64,000 bases of DNA from Roseobacter sinensis (GCF_025755255.1 NZ_JALIEB010000012.1:62001-126000); one strand, 5' to 3'. Positions 42,521 through 53,469 are shown, counted from the stretch's first letter. Notes: generated by a model from the letters alone, not told the origin. Translations and numbers: made by a program.

Positions 42521-43437
42521 TCCCGGTTCTGGACTGGTCGCTCTTCGATACCGCACGCGACCGTTTCCTGTCGGAGCTTGGGGCGGCCGTGCGGGGGCCC
42601 GGTTTCTTCCTGCTGCGGAACCACAGCGTGCCGGCCGATCTGCGCGCCCGCGTGTTCGATATGGCGGATGCCTTTTTCTCCCGGCCGGCGGCCGAGAAAC
42701 GGACGCTCTCGATCCTGAAGACGCCGCATTACCGCGGCTGGGCGGCGGAGGGCGACGAGTCGCTCGACGACACCTCGGCGCTGGTGGACCGGAAGGAAAG
42801 CTTCAACATCGGCTTCGATCTGGCGGCCGACGATCCGCGCGTGCTGCGCGGCGAGCCTTTCCGTGGTGTCAACGTCTGGCCCGAGATCGACGGCTTCCGC
42901 GAGACCATGCTGGCCTATTTCGATGCAGCGCTGGCGCTGGGGGTCGACATCCACCGCGCTTTCGCGGCGGATCTCGGGCTGGAGCCCGAGCACTTCACGC
43001 CCGCGTTCCGCGAACCGCTCGCGGCCCTGCGCCTGCTTCACTATCCGCCCGGCACGGGGGCTGCGAACGAGATCGGCGCCGGGGCGCACACCGATTACGG
43101 CGCGATCACCCTGCTGATGACCGATGGCGAGCCAGGCTTGCAGGTCAGGCCCCGCGGTGGAGACTGGACCGACGTGCCGCATGTGCCGGAGGCCTACGTC
43201 GTCAATATCGGGGATTGCCTCATGCGGTGGACCAATGACATCTACGTCTCGACGCCGCATCGGGTCCTGCCGCCAAAGCGCCAGCGGCGGTCGGTTGCCT
43301 TCTTCGTCGAAGCGCACCCCGACACGATCGTTGCGGCCCTTCCGGGGACAGGCACGCCCAAGTATCCGCCGGTGCGCGCAGCGGATTACCTGCGGTCGCG
43401 ACTGGATGCGACCTATGCCCCCAAGGCCGTGACATGA
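42517..43437 (+). CDS. Isopenicillin-N-synthase-type Fe(II) oxygenase
   Basis: A 306-residue member of the 2-oxoglutarate/Fe(II) oxygenase superfamily. The N-terminal DIOX_N region is present (VRGPGFFLLRNHSVPADLRA). The iron triad is His-x-Asp in GAHTDYGAITLL (about residue 188) and a distal His in STPHRVLP (about 246), followed by the 2-oxoglutarate-type Arg-x-Ser in RRSVAFFVEAHPD. It therefore should hydroxylate, demethylate or open a ring using 2-oxoglutarate. Start and stop overlap both neighbours. It has the length of the bacterial family, and its substrate is unknown. Confidence 0.88.
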   Translation: MIPVLDWSLFDTARDRFLSELGAAVRGPGFFLLRNHSVPADLRARVFDMADAFFSRPAAEKRTLSILKTPHYRGWAAEGDESLDDTSALVDRKESFNIGFDLAADDPRVLRGEPFRGVNVWPEIDGFRETMLAYFDAALALGVDIHRAFAADLGLEPEHFTPAFREPLAALRLLHYPPGTGAANEIGAGAHTDYGAITLLMTDGEPGLQVRPRGGDWTDVPHVPEAYVVNIGDCLMRWTNDIYVSTPHRVLPPKRQRRSVAFFVEAHPDTIVAALPGTGTPKYPPVRAADYLRSRLDATYAPKAVT

Positions 43438-44207
43438 CCCGCCGTCTCGACTGGGCCGACTTCAAGGCGGGCGATTTCGGCGGCGTCGACCCGATGACCA
43501 CCATCGCGGTTTTGCCGACGGCGGCCATCGAACAGCACGGTCCGCACCTTCCCGTCGGAACCGATACGCTGATCGGGCAGGGTATGCTGGAGGAGTTGCG
43601 CGGCCAGCTCCCGGAGGACATGGACATCCGGATTTTGCCGCTGCAGGCGGTGGGCAAGTCAAACGAGCATCTCTGGGCGCCCGGGACGCTGACCTTGACG
43701 GCGGCGACGGCGCTCACCGCCTGGACGGAGATTGGCCTGAGCGTCGCCCGCGCCGGCATCCGGAAGATCGTGATCGTGAACTCGCACGGCGGCAATCTCG
43801 ACCTCATCTCGATCTTGTCGCGCGAGCTGCGGGTGCAGGCCGGCATGCTTGCCGTCAAGTGCCAGTGGGGCGCCTTCGGAACGCCCGCGGGGCTCTACTC
43901 GGAGCAGGAGGCCTGCTTCGGCATCCACGGCGGCGATGTCGAGACCTCGCTCATGCTGCACTTCCGTCCCGAGACGGTGGAGATGAGCCAGGCGCAGGAC
44001 TTCCGCTCGACGGCCGAGACGGGGCATATTCCGCCGATCGGCCCCGTCTCCTACGGCTGGATCGCCAGCGATCTGAACCCGGATGGCACGGTGGGCGAGG
44101 CGCATCTGGCCTCCGCCGAGAAGGGGGCCGCGACGGCCCGCCATCAGGTGGCGGGGCTTGTAGAGCTTCTGCGCAAGGTGATCGTGAGTGAGCTGCCAGG
44201 CGGCTGA
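43434..44207 (+). CDS. Creatininase-family amidohydrolase
   Basis: A 257-residue metal-dependent hydrolase of the creatininase family. Key residues are visible: Glu, His and Asp in AAIEQHGPHLPVGTDT (about residues 26-41), NSHGGNLDL (about 114) and IHGGDVETSLML (about 162). Members open cyclic amides (creatinine) or cleave related N-formyl/lactam compounds. Together with the CodA-like enzyme it indicates stepwise hydrolysis of a nitrogen ring. It is the last gene of the operon and converges on glpR with a 12-base gap. ATGA overlap couples it to the oxygenase. Confidence 0.87.
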   Translation: MTRRLDWADFKAGDFGGVDPMTTIAVLPTAAIEQHGPHLPVGTDTLIGQGMLEELRGQLPEDMDIRILPLQAVGKSNEHLWAPGTLTLTAATALTAWTEIGLSVARAGIRKIVIVNSHGGNLDLISILSRELRVQAGMLAVKCQWGAFGTPAGLYSEQEACFGIHGGDVETSLMLHFRPETVEMSQAQDFRSTAETGHIPPIGPVSYGWIASDLNPDGTVGEAHLASAEKGAATARHQVAGLVELLRKVIVSELPGG

Positions 44208-44219
44208 GCCGCGCCGCTG

Positions 44220-44981
44220 TCACTCTGCGATGATGACTTCGGTGCCCCAACCGGCGCACTTCTGGCCGAGGTTCCCCGGCAGCGGCTTGTCGGTGATCAC
44301 GGTAGAGACGGAGCCCATCGAGGCGATGCGCGCCGGAGCCGTCCGCCCGAACTTGGAGTGATCCGCCACCAGAAGCGATTTGCGGGACTGCGCGATGATC
44401 GTCTGGCTGACGCCGACCTCCTGGATGTCGAAATCCAGAATGTCGCCGTCTTCGTCCATGGCAGAGCAGCCGATTACCGCAAAGTCGAACTTGAACTGCC
44501 GGATCGTGTCGATCGTCAGCGTGCCGACCAGCCCGCCGTCTGATCGCCGAAACGCGCCACCGGTCACGATGATCTGACATTCGGGGTTGTCGATCAGAAT
44601 ATTGGCAATGTTCATGTTGTTGGTCACAACCATCAGATCGCGGTGCTGTAACAGCTCGCGTGCGACCGCCTCGGTGCTGGTGCCGATGTTCAGAAAGACC
44701 GAACACCCCTCCGGGATCTGTGCCGCACAGGCCCGCGCCATCGCGAGCTTGGAGTCCTGGTTGAGGGTGCGTCGCTCTTCATACTCGATGTTCGTTGTGC
44801 CCGACGGAAGGATCGCGCCGCCATGCACACGTTCGAGTTTGTTCGCTTCTGCGAGCTCGGTCAAATCGCGCCGGATCGTTTGCAGCGTGACACCGAAATG
44901 CTCCGCGAGGCCCTCGACCGTAACCTTGCCGTCCCGTTGCGCGATTTTCAGGATGTCCGGGTGCCGAAACGTCTGCGACAT
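44220..44981 (-). CDS. glpR: DeoR-family repressor of glycerol-3-phosphate genes
   Basis: A 253-residue DeoR-family regulator. The N-terminal helix-turn-helix (VTVEGLAEHFGVTLQTIRRDL, split as VTVEGLAEHFGV and TLQTIRRDL) precedes a sugar-phosphate isomerase-like sensor domain with FLNIGTSTEAVARELL (about residue 94), DFAVIGCSAMDEDGD and VADHSKFGRTA. In this family the sensor binds a phosphorylated metabolite; divergence from glpD points to glycerol-3-phosphate. ATG 44981 follows AGGAGGAGAGC. Palindromic and direct repeats in the divergent region are likely operators. Confidence 0.88.
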   Translation of the reverse strand: MSQTFRHPDILKIAQRDGKVTVEGLAEHFGVTLQTIRRDLTELAEANKLERVHGGAILPSGTTNIEYEERRTLNQDSKLAMARACAAQIPEGCSVFLNIGTSTEAVARELLQHRDLMVVTNNMNIANILIDNPECQIIVTGGAFRRSDGGLVGTLTIDTIRQFKFDFAVIGCSAMDEDGDILDFDIQEVGVSQTIIAQSRKSLLVADHSKFGRTAPARIASMGSVSTVITDKPLPGNLGQKCAGWGTEVIIAE

Positions 44982-45007
44982 GCTCTCCTCCTGCCTGCTG
45001 GCTACCT

Positions 45008-45025
45008 GAAATATAGCGATATTTC
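45008..45025. promoter_or_regulatory. Palindrome upstream of glpR
   Basis: Perfect seven-base arms GAAATAT and ATATTTC around AGCG, 27 bases before the glpR start. It is the sharpest inverted repeat in the glpR-glpD region and could be an autoregulatory operator or overlap the glpR promoter. Confidence 0.5.
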
Positions 45026-45179
45026 CATCTCTATCTTTGTGTGCCGCGAAACCCCGCTGCAATCGGCCGTGGGGGTTGCGCGCCGATGCCTCGTGGCCGA
45101 AGGGATCTCGCCCTTGCGTCTGCCCTTTGCAAGCGTTGCTGAGCGGACGCAGGTGGCATCTGGCGCAGGCGGCGATCAA

Positions 45180-45196
45180 AAACGAACATAAACGAA
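45180..45196. promoter_or_regulatory. Direct repeats AAACGAA x2, probable GlpR operator
   Basis: Two AAACGAA copies start exactly ten bases apart (45180 and 45190), one helical turn, 75 bases before glpD. DeoR-family repressors often bind tandem TTTCGTTT-like direct repeats, of which this is the complement, so it fits GlpR control of the glp operon. Confidence 0.5.
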
Positions 45197-45270
45197 AAAA
45201 ACCGCTTGATCACGATCATCGGCTGCGATACCCATTCGGCACCGATGAAACACGAAGTTGGGAGGGTTTT

Positions 45271-46875
45271 GTGTCGTCGCCGTCTGAGCATTCCAAGACA
45301 TACGACCTTTTCATCGTGGGTGGCGGCATCAACGGCTGCGGTATCGCGCGGGATGCGGCGGGCCGCGGGTTGAGCGTGGCCCTGGCCGAGATGAACGATC
45401 TCGCCTCCGCGACCTCATCGGCCTCGACCAAGCTCTTTCACGGCGGGCTGCGGTATCTGGAGTATTTCGAGATCAACCTCGTGCGCCACGCGCTGGCAGA
45501 GCGGGAAGTGCTGCTGAAGGCGATGCCGCACATCAGCTGGCCGATGCGCTTCGTGCTGCCATATCACAAGGATATGCGCTTTGAAGGCTCGACGCCGACA
45601 TCGCGCATTCTCAACACGATCATGCCCTGGATGAAGGGGCGCCGCCCGGCCTGGCTGATCCGCCTCGGCTTGCTGCTCTACGACAATCTGGGCGGCCGCA
45701 AGATCCTGCCCGCCACCAAGACGCTGAACCTCAAGGGCTCCGTCGAGGGTGCGCCGATCGAAGATCGGTTCGAAAAGGCCTATGAGTACTCGGATTGCTG
45801 GATCGAGGACTCCCGCCTCGTTGTGCTGAACGCGCGCGATGCCGAGGCCCGCGGCGCCGACGTGATGGTGCGCACCAAGGTGATCAGTGCCGCGCGCGTA
45901 GGCGATCTCTGGGAGATCGCGGTCGAGGAGACCGAGACGGGCGACACGAGGACGATCCACGCTCGGATGCTGATCAATGCAGGCGGTCCGTGGGTTGGCG
46001 ACATCATCCAGCAGAAAGTTCGGATCAATTCGACCGAAGGGGTGCGGCTCGTCCGGGGCAGCCATATCGTGACACGAAAGCTCTACGATCACGACAAATG
46101 CTATTTCTTCCAAGGAACCGATGGGCGCATCATTTTCGCAATACCCTACGAGACCGATTTCACGCTGATCGGAACCACCGATGCCGAGCACGATGACCCG
46201 AGCGTCAAACCGGTCTGTACCGAGGGGGAGCGGGACTATCTTCTGAACTTCATCAACCAATATCTGAAAGAGGACATCACCGCCGACGATGTGGTCTGGA
46301 GCTACTCCGGTGTGCGCCCGCTCTATGATGACGGGGCCAGCAGCGCGACGGCGGCAACGCGAGACTACACCCTGAAGGTCGATGATGCCGGCGGCGCACC
46401 GATCCTCAACGTGTTTGGCGGCAAGATCACGACGTATCGCAAACTCGCAGAGGATGCGATGGACAAGATCGTCCCGTTCTTTCCCGGCACCTCGGGCCAT
46501 TGGACGGCCGGTGTGCCTCTGCCTGGCGGGGATTTTGCGGTCGATGGGTTCGAGATGCTGGTCACACGCCTCAAGGAGAACTTCGCGTTTCTTTCGGAGT
46601 TTTGGGCGCGGCGGCTCGTGCGGGCCTATGGCACGGAGGCCTGGGATGTGCTCGGCGACGCCGAGGTCGAGGCGGACCTCGGCCAAAGCTTTGGCGCAAC
46701 GCTGACCGAACGCGAGCTGCACTGGTTGCAGAAGAACGAATATGCCCGTACCGCTGAGGACGTGATCTGGCGGCGCAACAAGCTCGGGCTCAGACTGACA
46801 CAGGAAGAGATCGCTGCATTGGAGACATTCATGCGGTCCGCGACCGCGGAACGCCTTGCCAAGGCAGCAGAATAG
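45271..46875 (+). CDS. glpD: Aerobic glycerol-3-phosphate dehydrogenase
   Basis: A 534-residue FAD enzyme that oxidises glycerol-3-phosphate to dihydroxyacetone phosphate and feeds electrons to quinone. It shows the dinucleotide-binding FIVGGGINGCGIARDAAGRG near the N-terminus, SSASTKLFHGGLRYLEYFE (about residue 50), TLIGTTDAEHDDP (about 300) and GVRPLYDD. Start GTG 45271 has GGAGGG four bases upstream and gives the normal family length; the open frame reaches back to 45037 through non-coding operator sequence. It is the first gene of the glycerol operon, 12 bases before glpS. Confidence 0.94.
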   Translation: MSSPSEHSKTYDLFIVGGGINGCGIARDAAGRGLSVALAEMNDLASATSSASTKLFHGGLRYLEYFEINLVRHALAEREVLLKAMPHISWPMRFVLPYHKDMRFEGSTPTSRILNTIMPWMKGRRPAWLIRLGLLLYDNLGGRKILPATKTLNLKGSVEGAPIEDRFEKAYEYSDCWIEDSRLVVLNARDAEARGADVMVRTKVISAARVGDLWEIAVEETETGDTRTIHARMLINAGGPWVGDIIQQKVRINSTEGVRLVRGSHIVTRKLYDHDKCYFFQGTDGRIIFAIPYETDFTLIGTTDAEHDDPSVKPVCTEGERDYLLNFINQYLKEDITADDVVWSYSGVRPLYDDGASSATAATRDYTLKVDDAGGAPILNVFGGKITTYRKLAEDAMDKIVPFFPGTSGHWTAGVPLPGGDFAVDGFEMLVTRLKENFAFLSEFWARRLVRAYGTEAWDVLGDAEVEADLGQSFGATLTERELHWLQKNEYARTAEDVIWRRNKLGLRLTQEEIAALETFMRSATAERLAKAAE

Positions 46876-46887
46876 TGGGGGACGGAC

Positions 46888-47975
<1,088 letters not shown>

Positions 47976-47976
<1 letters not shown>

Positions 47977-49060
47977 TGGCCAAGATCACGCTCGACAATC
48001 TGGCGCATTCCTATTTTCCCGCCCCCAAGTCGGAAGACGATTTCGCCCTCAAGGAGCTGAACCACGACTGGGTGGATGGCGAGGCCTACGCGCTGCTGGG
48101 CGCCTCCGGCTGCGGCAAGTCGACCCTGCTCAACATCATCTCGGGGCTGCTGCACCCCAGCCAGGGGCGCATTCTCTTCAACGATCAGGATGTGACGTAT
48201 GCGCCGACAGCCGAGCGCAACATCGCCCAGGTCTTCCAGTTCCCGGTGGTCTACGACACGATGACCGTGCGGGACAATCTGGCCTTTCCCTTGCGCAACC
48301 GCGGCGCCGATCCGAACTATGTCGCAAGCCGTGTGCAGCAGATCGGCAAGATGATCGGCATGGAGGCGGAGCTCGACCGCAAGGCGCGCGGGCTCACGGC
48401 GGACGCCAAGCAGAAGATCAGCCTCGGCCGGGGCATGGTGCGCGAGGACGTGAATGCGCTGCTCTTTGACGAGCCGCTGACTGTGATCGACCCGCACATG
48501 AAGTGGGAGCTCCGCACCCAGTTGAAATCGCTGCATCACGAGTTCGGCCACACGATGATCTACGTCACACACGACCAGACCGAGGCGCTGACCTTCGCCG
48601 ACAAGGTTGTGGTCATGTATGACGGCCGCGTCGTGCAGATCGGCACGCCGCAGGAGCTCTTCGAGCGCCCGGCTCATACCTTTGTTGGCTATTTTATCGG
48701 CTCGCCGGGCATGAACGTTTTCGATGCCAAGATCGACGGGGCGACCGCCCAGATCGCGGGCGTCGAGGTGCCGCTGGGCGCGGGCTACAAGCCCGCGTGC
48801 GGCAAGCTGCAGGTCGGTGTGCGCCCCGAATACGTGAAGGTGACGGCCGATGGCACCGGCGTGCCGGCGCGCGTTCTGCGGGTCGAAGACGTGGGGCGGC
48901 ACAAGATCGTCCGGCTCGAAATCGACGGCGCGCAGTTGAGCGCTATTGCGGGCGAGGGGGATGTCATCCCCGAGATGAACCCGCATGTCACCTTCGATCC
49001 CGAGGGGATCAACGTCTATGCGGATGACTGGCGCGTGGCGCCCGCGGGGGAGGCCGCCTG

Positions 49061-49061
<1 letters not shown>
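47976..49061 (+). CDS. glpT: Glycerol ABC transporter ATP-binding protein GlpT
   Basis: A 361-residue MalK-type ATPase with Walker A GASGCGKST (about residue 44), Q-loop VFQFPVVYDTM, Walker B ALLFDEPLTVID and a normal H-loop IYVTHDQTEAL. The signature motif is abnormal: at residues 140-145 LTADAK replaces LSGGQ, followed by QKISLGRGM. This complements the defect in GlpS. C-terminal TOBE region as in MalK. It should not be confused with the unrelated E. coli GlpT antiporter. It overlaps glpS and glpP by single-base stop/start fusions. Confidence 0.9.
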
Positions 49062-49932
<871 letters not shown>

Positions 49933-49933
<1 letters not shown>

Positions 49934-50826
49934 TGTCCGATACAACCATTCAAGCGCCTGGCGCGGCGCGCATTCCGGGTAAGGTGACCGGCGAATCCAC
50001 CGGAGTGGCCCGCCGCCGCGCGCCTCGGGTGAACCGCTCAGCCATCGTCATGGGGCTCTACCTGCTGTTCCTGATGTTGCCGATCTACTGGCTCTTGAAC
50101 ATGAGCCTGAAGACCAACACGGAGATTGTCAGCTCCTTCTCGCTCTGGCCGCAAAACCTGACGTTCCAGAATTACGTCAAGATTTTCACGGATGAGAGCT
50201 GGTACATCGGCTATATCAACTCGCTGATCTATGTGGTGATGAACACCACGATCAGCCTCGCCGTGGCGCTGCCTGCAGCCTATGCCTTCAGCCGCTACAG
50301 CTTCATGGGCGACAAGCACCTGTTCTTCTGGCTGCTCACCAACCGCATGGCGCCACCTGCGGTCTTCGCACTGCCGTTCTTCCAACTCTATTCCTCGGTG
50401 GGTCTCTTCGACACGCATATCGCGGTGGCGCTGGCGCATTGCCTCTTCAACGTGCCGCTGGCGGTCTGGATCCTCGAAGGCTTCATGCGCGGCGTGCCCA
50501 AGGAGATCGACGAGACGGCCTATCTCGACGGCTATTCCTTTCCGAAATTCTTCGTGAAGATCTTCATGCCGCTGATCTCCTCCGGTATTGGTGTGGCAGC
50601 CTTCTTCTGCTTCATGTTTAGCTGGGTGGAACTGCTCTTGAGCCGAACGCTGACGACCGTGGATGCCAAGCCCATCGCGGCGATTATGACTCGGACCCAA
50701 GGGGCCGCAGGCATCGACTGGGGTGTGCTGGCGGCGGCAGGTGTGCTGACCATCGTGCCGGGGGCGCTGGTGATCTATTTCGTGCGCAATTACATCGCCA
50801 AGGGCTTCGCCTTGGGGAGGGTGTGA
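49933..50826 (+). CDS. glpQ: Glycerol ABC transporter permease GlpQ
   Basis: A 297-residue MalG-type permease. The cytoplasmic N-terminus of about 35 residues is Arg/Pro-rich, followed by six helices, the first near 38-56 (AIVMGLYLLFLMLPIYWLL). The coupling loop EIDETAYLDGYSFPKFFVKI lies near residue 195. ATG 49933 is preferred to the adjacent GTG 49930 by TGATG overlap with glpP. After its stop the operon is interrupted by palindromic repeats and a nuclease gene before the next transporter genes. Confidence 0.92.
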
Positions 50827-50851
50827 TGCAACGTTTTGTTAACCAAGAAAA

Positions 50852-50966
50852 CGTCATCCTCGGGCTTGACCCGAGGATCTTTGTGGCCGGAGCTCCTCGG
50901 GTCAAGCCCGAGGATGACGGTGGCAGTTTAACCGTCGCGGGAGGTCCTTGGGTCAAGCCCAAGGAC
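50852..50966. repeat. REP-like palindrome cluster, left of GIY-YIG gene
   Basis: Three copies of a 23-base palindromic unit lie here. ATCCTCGGG-cttga-CCCGAGGAT (50856-50878) and an inverted copy (within 50894-50919) form a perfect 26-base inverted repeat. A variant unit, GTCCTTGGG-tcaag-CCCAAGGAC, is at 50944-50966. Similar units flank the other side of the small nuclease gene. Confidence 0.8.
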
Positions 50967-50982
50967 GAGGGTGGTGGAACAC

Positions 50983-51273
50983 ATGGCGCAGAACCCCGCA
51001 GTTTACATCGTCACCAACCGCCCGGGTGGGACCCTCTATATCGGCATGACCGGAAACCTGCGTCATCGCGTGTGGCAGCATCGCACGCATGCGCTTCCGG
51101 GCTTCACCGATCGCTACAACCTCGAACGTCTGGTGTGGTTCGAACTGCATTCCGAGATGCGGGTTGCCATTCAACGGGAGAAGTCGCTCAAACGATGGCG
51201 ACGGGCCTGGAAAGTCGCACTAATCCAGGAGAGCAATCCTGGCTGGCGCGATCTATGGCCGGAACTCTTTTAA
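50983..51273 (+). CDS. GIY-YIG family endonuclease, REP-associated
   Basis: A 96-residue single-domain GIY-YIG protein: VYIVTN and LYIGMTGNLRHRVWQH form the GIY...YIG core with Arg near residue 29, and the later Glu is in QREKSLKRWRRAWK (about residue 70). It belongs to the short UPF0213/YhbQ-like branch. It lies within the glycerol transporter operon yet has no metabolic link, and REP-like palindromes bracket it on both sides, which suggests that gene and repeats travel or multiply together. ATG 50983 (MAQNPAVY) sits 16 bases after the left repeat. Confidence 0.85.
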   Translation: MAQNPAVYIVTNRPGGTLYIGMTGNLRHRVWQHRTHALPGFTDRYNLERLVWFELHSEMRVAIQREKSLKRWRRAWKVALIQESNPGWRDLWPELF

Positions 51274-51284
51274 GGATGCGCCGC

Positions 51285-51350
51285 GTCGTCCTCGGGCTTG
51301 ACCCGAGGACCTCTGTGGCTGGAGATCCTCAGGTCAAGCCCGAGGACGAC
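51285..51350. repeat. REP-like palindrome pair, right of GIY-YIG gene
   Basis: GTCCTCGGG-cttga-CCCGAGGAC (51288-51310) and an inverted, nearly identical unit (51326-51350, one mismatch) form a 25-base inverted repeat. The unit is the same family as that on the left of the nuclease gene. Confidence 0.8.
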
Positions 51351-51378
51351 ATCACTCTTACGGACGGAGTCTGCTGAC

Positions 51379-51651
51379 ATGGCCTGGATGGCATGGACGA
51401 TACCCACTGCAATCTTCTTTGGCGTGATTGCTTGTCTGTTGATCATCTTCACGATCCTCGCCATCAAATACCCGGAGACGCCCCGCGTGGGCATTCTCCG
51501 CATCGAAACAACGCGGGGTGATCGTCTGTTCATCACGCTGTTGGGCTCAGCCTTCATCAATCTGATCTGGCTGGGTCTGGAGGTCGCACCGCAGCCCTAT
51601 GCGCTGCTCGCGTGCCTTGTCTATGCCGTGGCGGTGTTCCGCTGGGTGTAG
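51379..51651 (+). CDS. glpU: DUF2160 membrane protein of the glycerol transporter operon
   Basis: A 90-residue inner-membrane protein with three hydrophobic segments: near residues 5-27 (WTIPTAIFFGVIACLLIIF), 50-66 and 70-88. It contains RGDRLFITLLGSAFINLIWL. DUF2160 proteins occur between the permease and binding-protein genes of glpSTPQUV operons, where the gene is called glpU; the function is unknown and may be in assembly or modulation of the ABC permease. The nuclease/repeat unit has separated it from glpQ by about 550 bases. Confidence 0.82.
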   Translation: MAWMAWTIPTAIFFGVIACLLIIFTILAIKYPETPRVGILRIETTRGDRLFITLLGSAFINLIWLGLEVAPQPYALLACLVYAVAVFRWV

Positions 51652-51725
51652 GGTCAGGAAGACGGGGTCGTCCGAATATCGGGCGGCTCCGAAAAATAGT
51701 TCAATAACGTCTTGGGAGGACACAC

Positions 51726-53453
51726 ATGAACTTTTCTTTGAAATCAACCACAGCCGTGGGAGCGTTGGTCACATCGCTTCTGGCGGTGCCGGCCTGGGCG
51801 GACATGGACGCCGCCATGGAGTTTCTCGACAATGAGATTGCCGGCCTCTCGGTACTGAGCCGGGAAGAGCAGGAAGCCGAGATGCAGTTCTTCATCGACG
51901 CGGCCGAGCCGTTCCAGGGCATGGAGATCAAGGTCGTCTCCGAGACCATTACGACGCACGAGTATGAAAGCCAGGTGCTGGCTCCGGCCTTCACGGCGAT
52001 CACCGGTATTCAGGTCACGCACGACCTCATCGGCGAAGGTGACGTGGTCGAGAAGCTGCAGACACAGATGCAGTCGGGCGAGAACATCTATGACGCCTAC
52101 ATCAACGATAGCGACCTGATCGGCACCCACTGGCGCTACCAGCAGGTGCGCAACCTGACCGACTGGATGGCGGGCGAGGGCGCGGATGTGACCCTGCCGA
52201 CGCTCGATGTGGACGATTTCATCGGCACCAGCTTCACCACTGGCCCCGATGGCAAGCTCTACCAGCTGCCCAGCCAGCAGTTCGCCAACCTCTACTGGTT
52301 CCGCTATGACTGGTTCAACGACGAGAAGAATAAGGCCGACTTCCAGGAGGCCTATGGCTATGAGCTGGGTGTTCCGGTCAACTGGTCGGCATATGAGGAC
52401 ATTGCGGAGTTCTTCACGGGACGTGATCTGAGCCACCTCGGTGTCGAGGGCGAAGTCTTCGGCAACATGGACTACGGCAAGAAAGACCCCTCGCTCGGCT
52501 GGCGGTACACCGACGCGTGGATGTCCATGGCGGGCATGGGCGACGTGGGTGAGCCGAACGGTCTGCCGGTCGATGAGTGGGGCATCCGTGTGAACGAGAA
52601 CTCGCAGCCCACGGGCTCCTGCGTGGCGCGCGGGGGTGCGACCAACTCGCCAGCGGCTGTCTACGCTGTGACCAAGGCCATCGAATGGCTTCAGAAGTAC
52701 TCGCCGCCTGCTGCTGCTGGCATGACCTTCTCCGAAGCCGGTCCGATCCCCGCACAGGGCAACGTGGCCCAGCAGATGTTCTGGTACACTGCCTTCACTG
52801 CCGCCACGGTCGAGCCCGGCCTGCCGGTGATGAATGAGGACGGCACGCCCAAGTGGCGCATGGCGCCGAGCCCGCATGGCGTTTACTGGAAAGAAGGCCA
52901 GAAGATCGGCTATCAGGACGCAGGCTCCTGGACGCTGATGGAAAGCACGCCGGTGGACCGTGCCAAGGCTGCATGGCTTTATGCGCAGTTCGTGGTCTCC
53001 AAGACGGTGGATCTGAAGAAGTCCGACGTCGGTCTGACCTTCATCCGTGAAAGCACCATCGACAGCGATCACTTCACCGAGCGTGCCGACAAGCTGGGCG
53101 GTCTGGTGGAATTCTACCGCTCGCCTGCGCGGGTCGCTTGGTCGCCGACCGGCACCAACGTGCCGGACTATCCGAAGCTGGCGCAGCTCTGGTGGCAGAA
53201 CATCGGGGATGCGATGTCCGGTGCGAAGACACCTCAGGAAGCCCTCGATGCGCTCTGCGCCGACCAGGAGCGTGTGCTGGAGCGCCTTGAGCGGGCCGGC
53301 GTCCAGGGTGATCTGGGCCCGGTCATGAACGAGGAGCAGGATGCGGAGTACTGGTTCGCCCAGCCCGGCGCACCCTATCCGAAGCTCGAGAACGAAGACG
53401 AAGAGCCCATGACCGTCAGCTATGACGAGCTGATCAAGTCCTGGGAAAACTAA
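51726..53453 (+). CDS. glpV: Glycerol ABC transporter substrate-binding protein GlpV
   Basis: A 575-residue binding protein, unusually long for its class but normal for GlpV. A Sec signal (MNFSLKSTTAVGALVTSLLA, cleaved near AWA) is followed by a helical extension of about 45 residues before the extracellular solute-binding type-1 fold (IKVVSETITTHEYESQVLAP onward). YQLPSQQFANLYWFRYDWF near residue 180 and an aromatic C-terminal region complete it. It delivers glycerol to GlpPQST. TTGGGAGG lies before the start. A T-tailed terminator follows, separating it from glpK. Confidence 0.9.
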   Translation: MNFSLKSTTAVGALVTSLLAVPAWADMDAAMEFLDNEIAGLSVLSREEQEAEMQFFIDAAEPFQGMEIKVVSETITTHEYESQVLAPAFTAITGIQVTHDLIGEGDVVEKLQTQMQSGENIYDAYINDSDLIGTHWRYQQVRNLTDWMAGEGADVTLPTLDVDDFIGTSFTTGPDGKLYQLPSQQFANLYWFRYDWFNDEKNKADFQEAYGYELGVPVNWSAYEDIAEFFTGRDLSHLGVEGEVFGNMDYGKKDPSLGWRYTDAWMSMAGMGDVGEPNGLPVDEWGIRVNENSQPTGSCVARGGATNSPAAVYAVTKAIEWLQKYSPPAAAGMTFSEAGPIPAQGNVAQQMFWYTAFTAATVEPGLPVMNEDGTPKWRMAPSPHGVYWKEGQKIGYQDAGSWTLMESTPVDRAKAAWLYAQFVVSKTVDLKKSDVGLTFIRESTIDSDHFTERADKLGGLVEFYRSPARVAWSPTGTNVPDYPKLAQLWWQNIGDAMSGAKTPQEALDALCADQERVLERLERAGVQGDLGPVMNEEQDAEYWFAQPGAPYPKLENEDEEPMTVSYDELIKSWEN

Positions 53454-53469
53454 GTCTCTGACCCATCAG

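Noticed and set aside
50852-51350. Possible CRISPR-like array
   Set aside because: Units are palindromes in both orientations with irregular spacing and a gene between them; no regular spacers or cas genes.
50823-51377. 184-codon frame across the REP units and the nuclease gene
   Set aside because: It reads the palindromes and the GIY-YIG gene in another frame; the GIY-YIG frame has the recognised domain.
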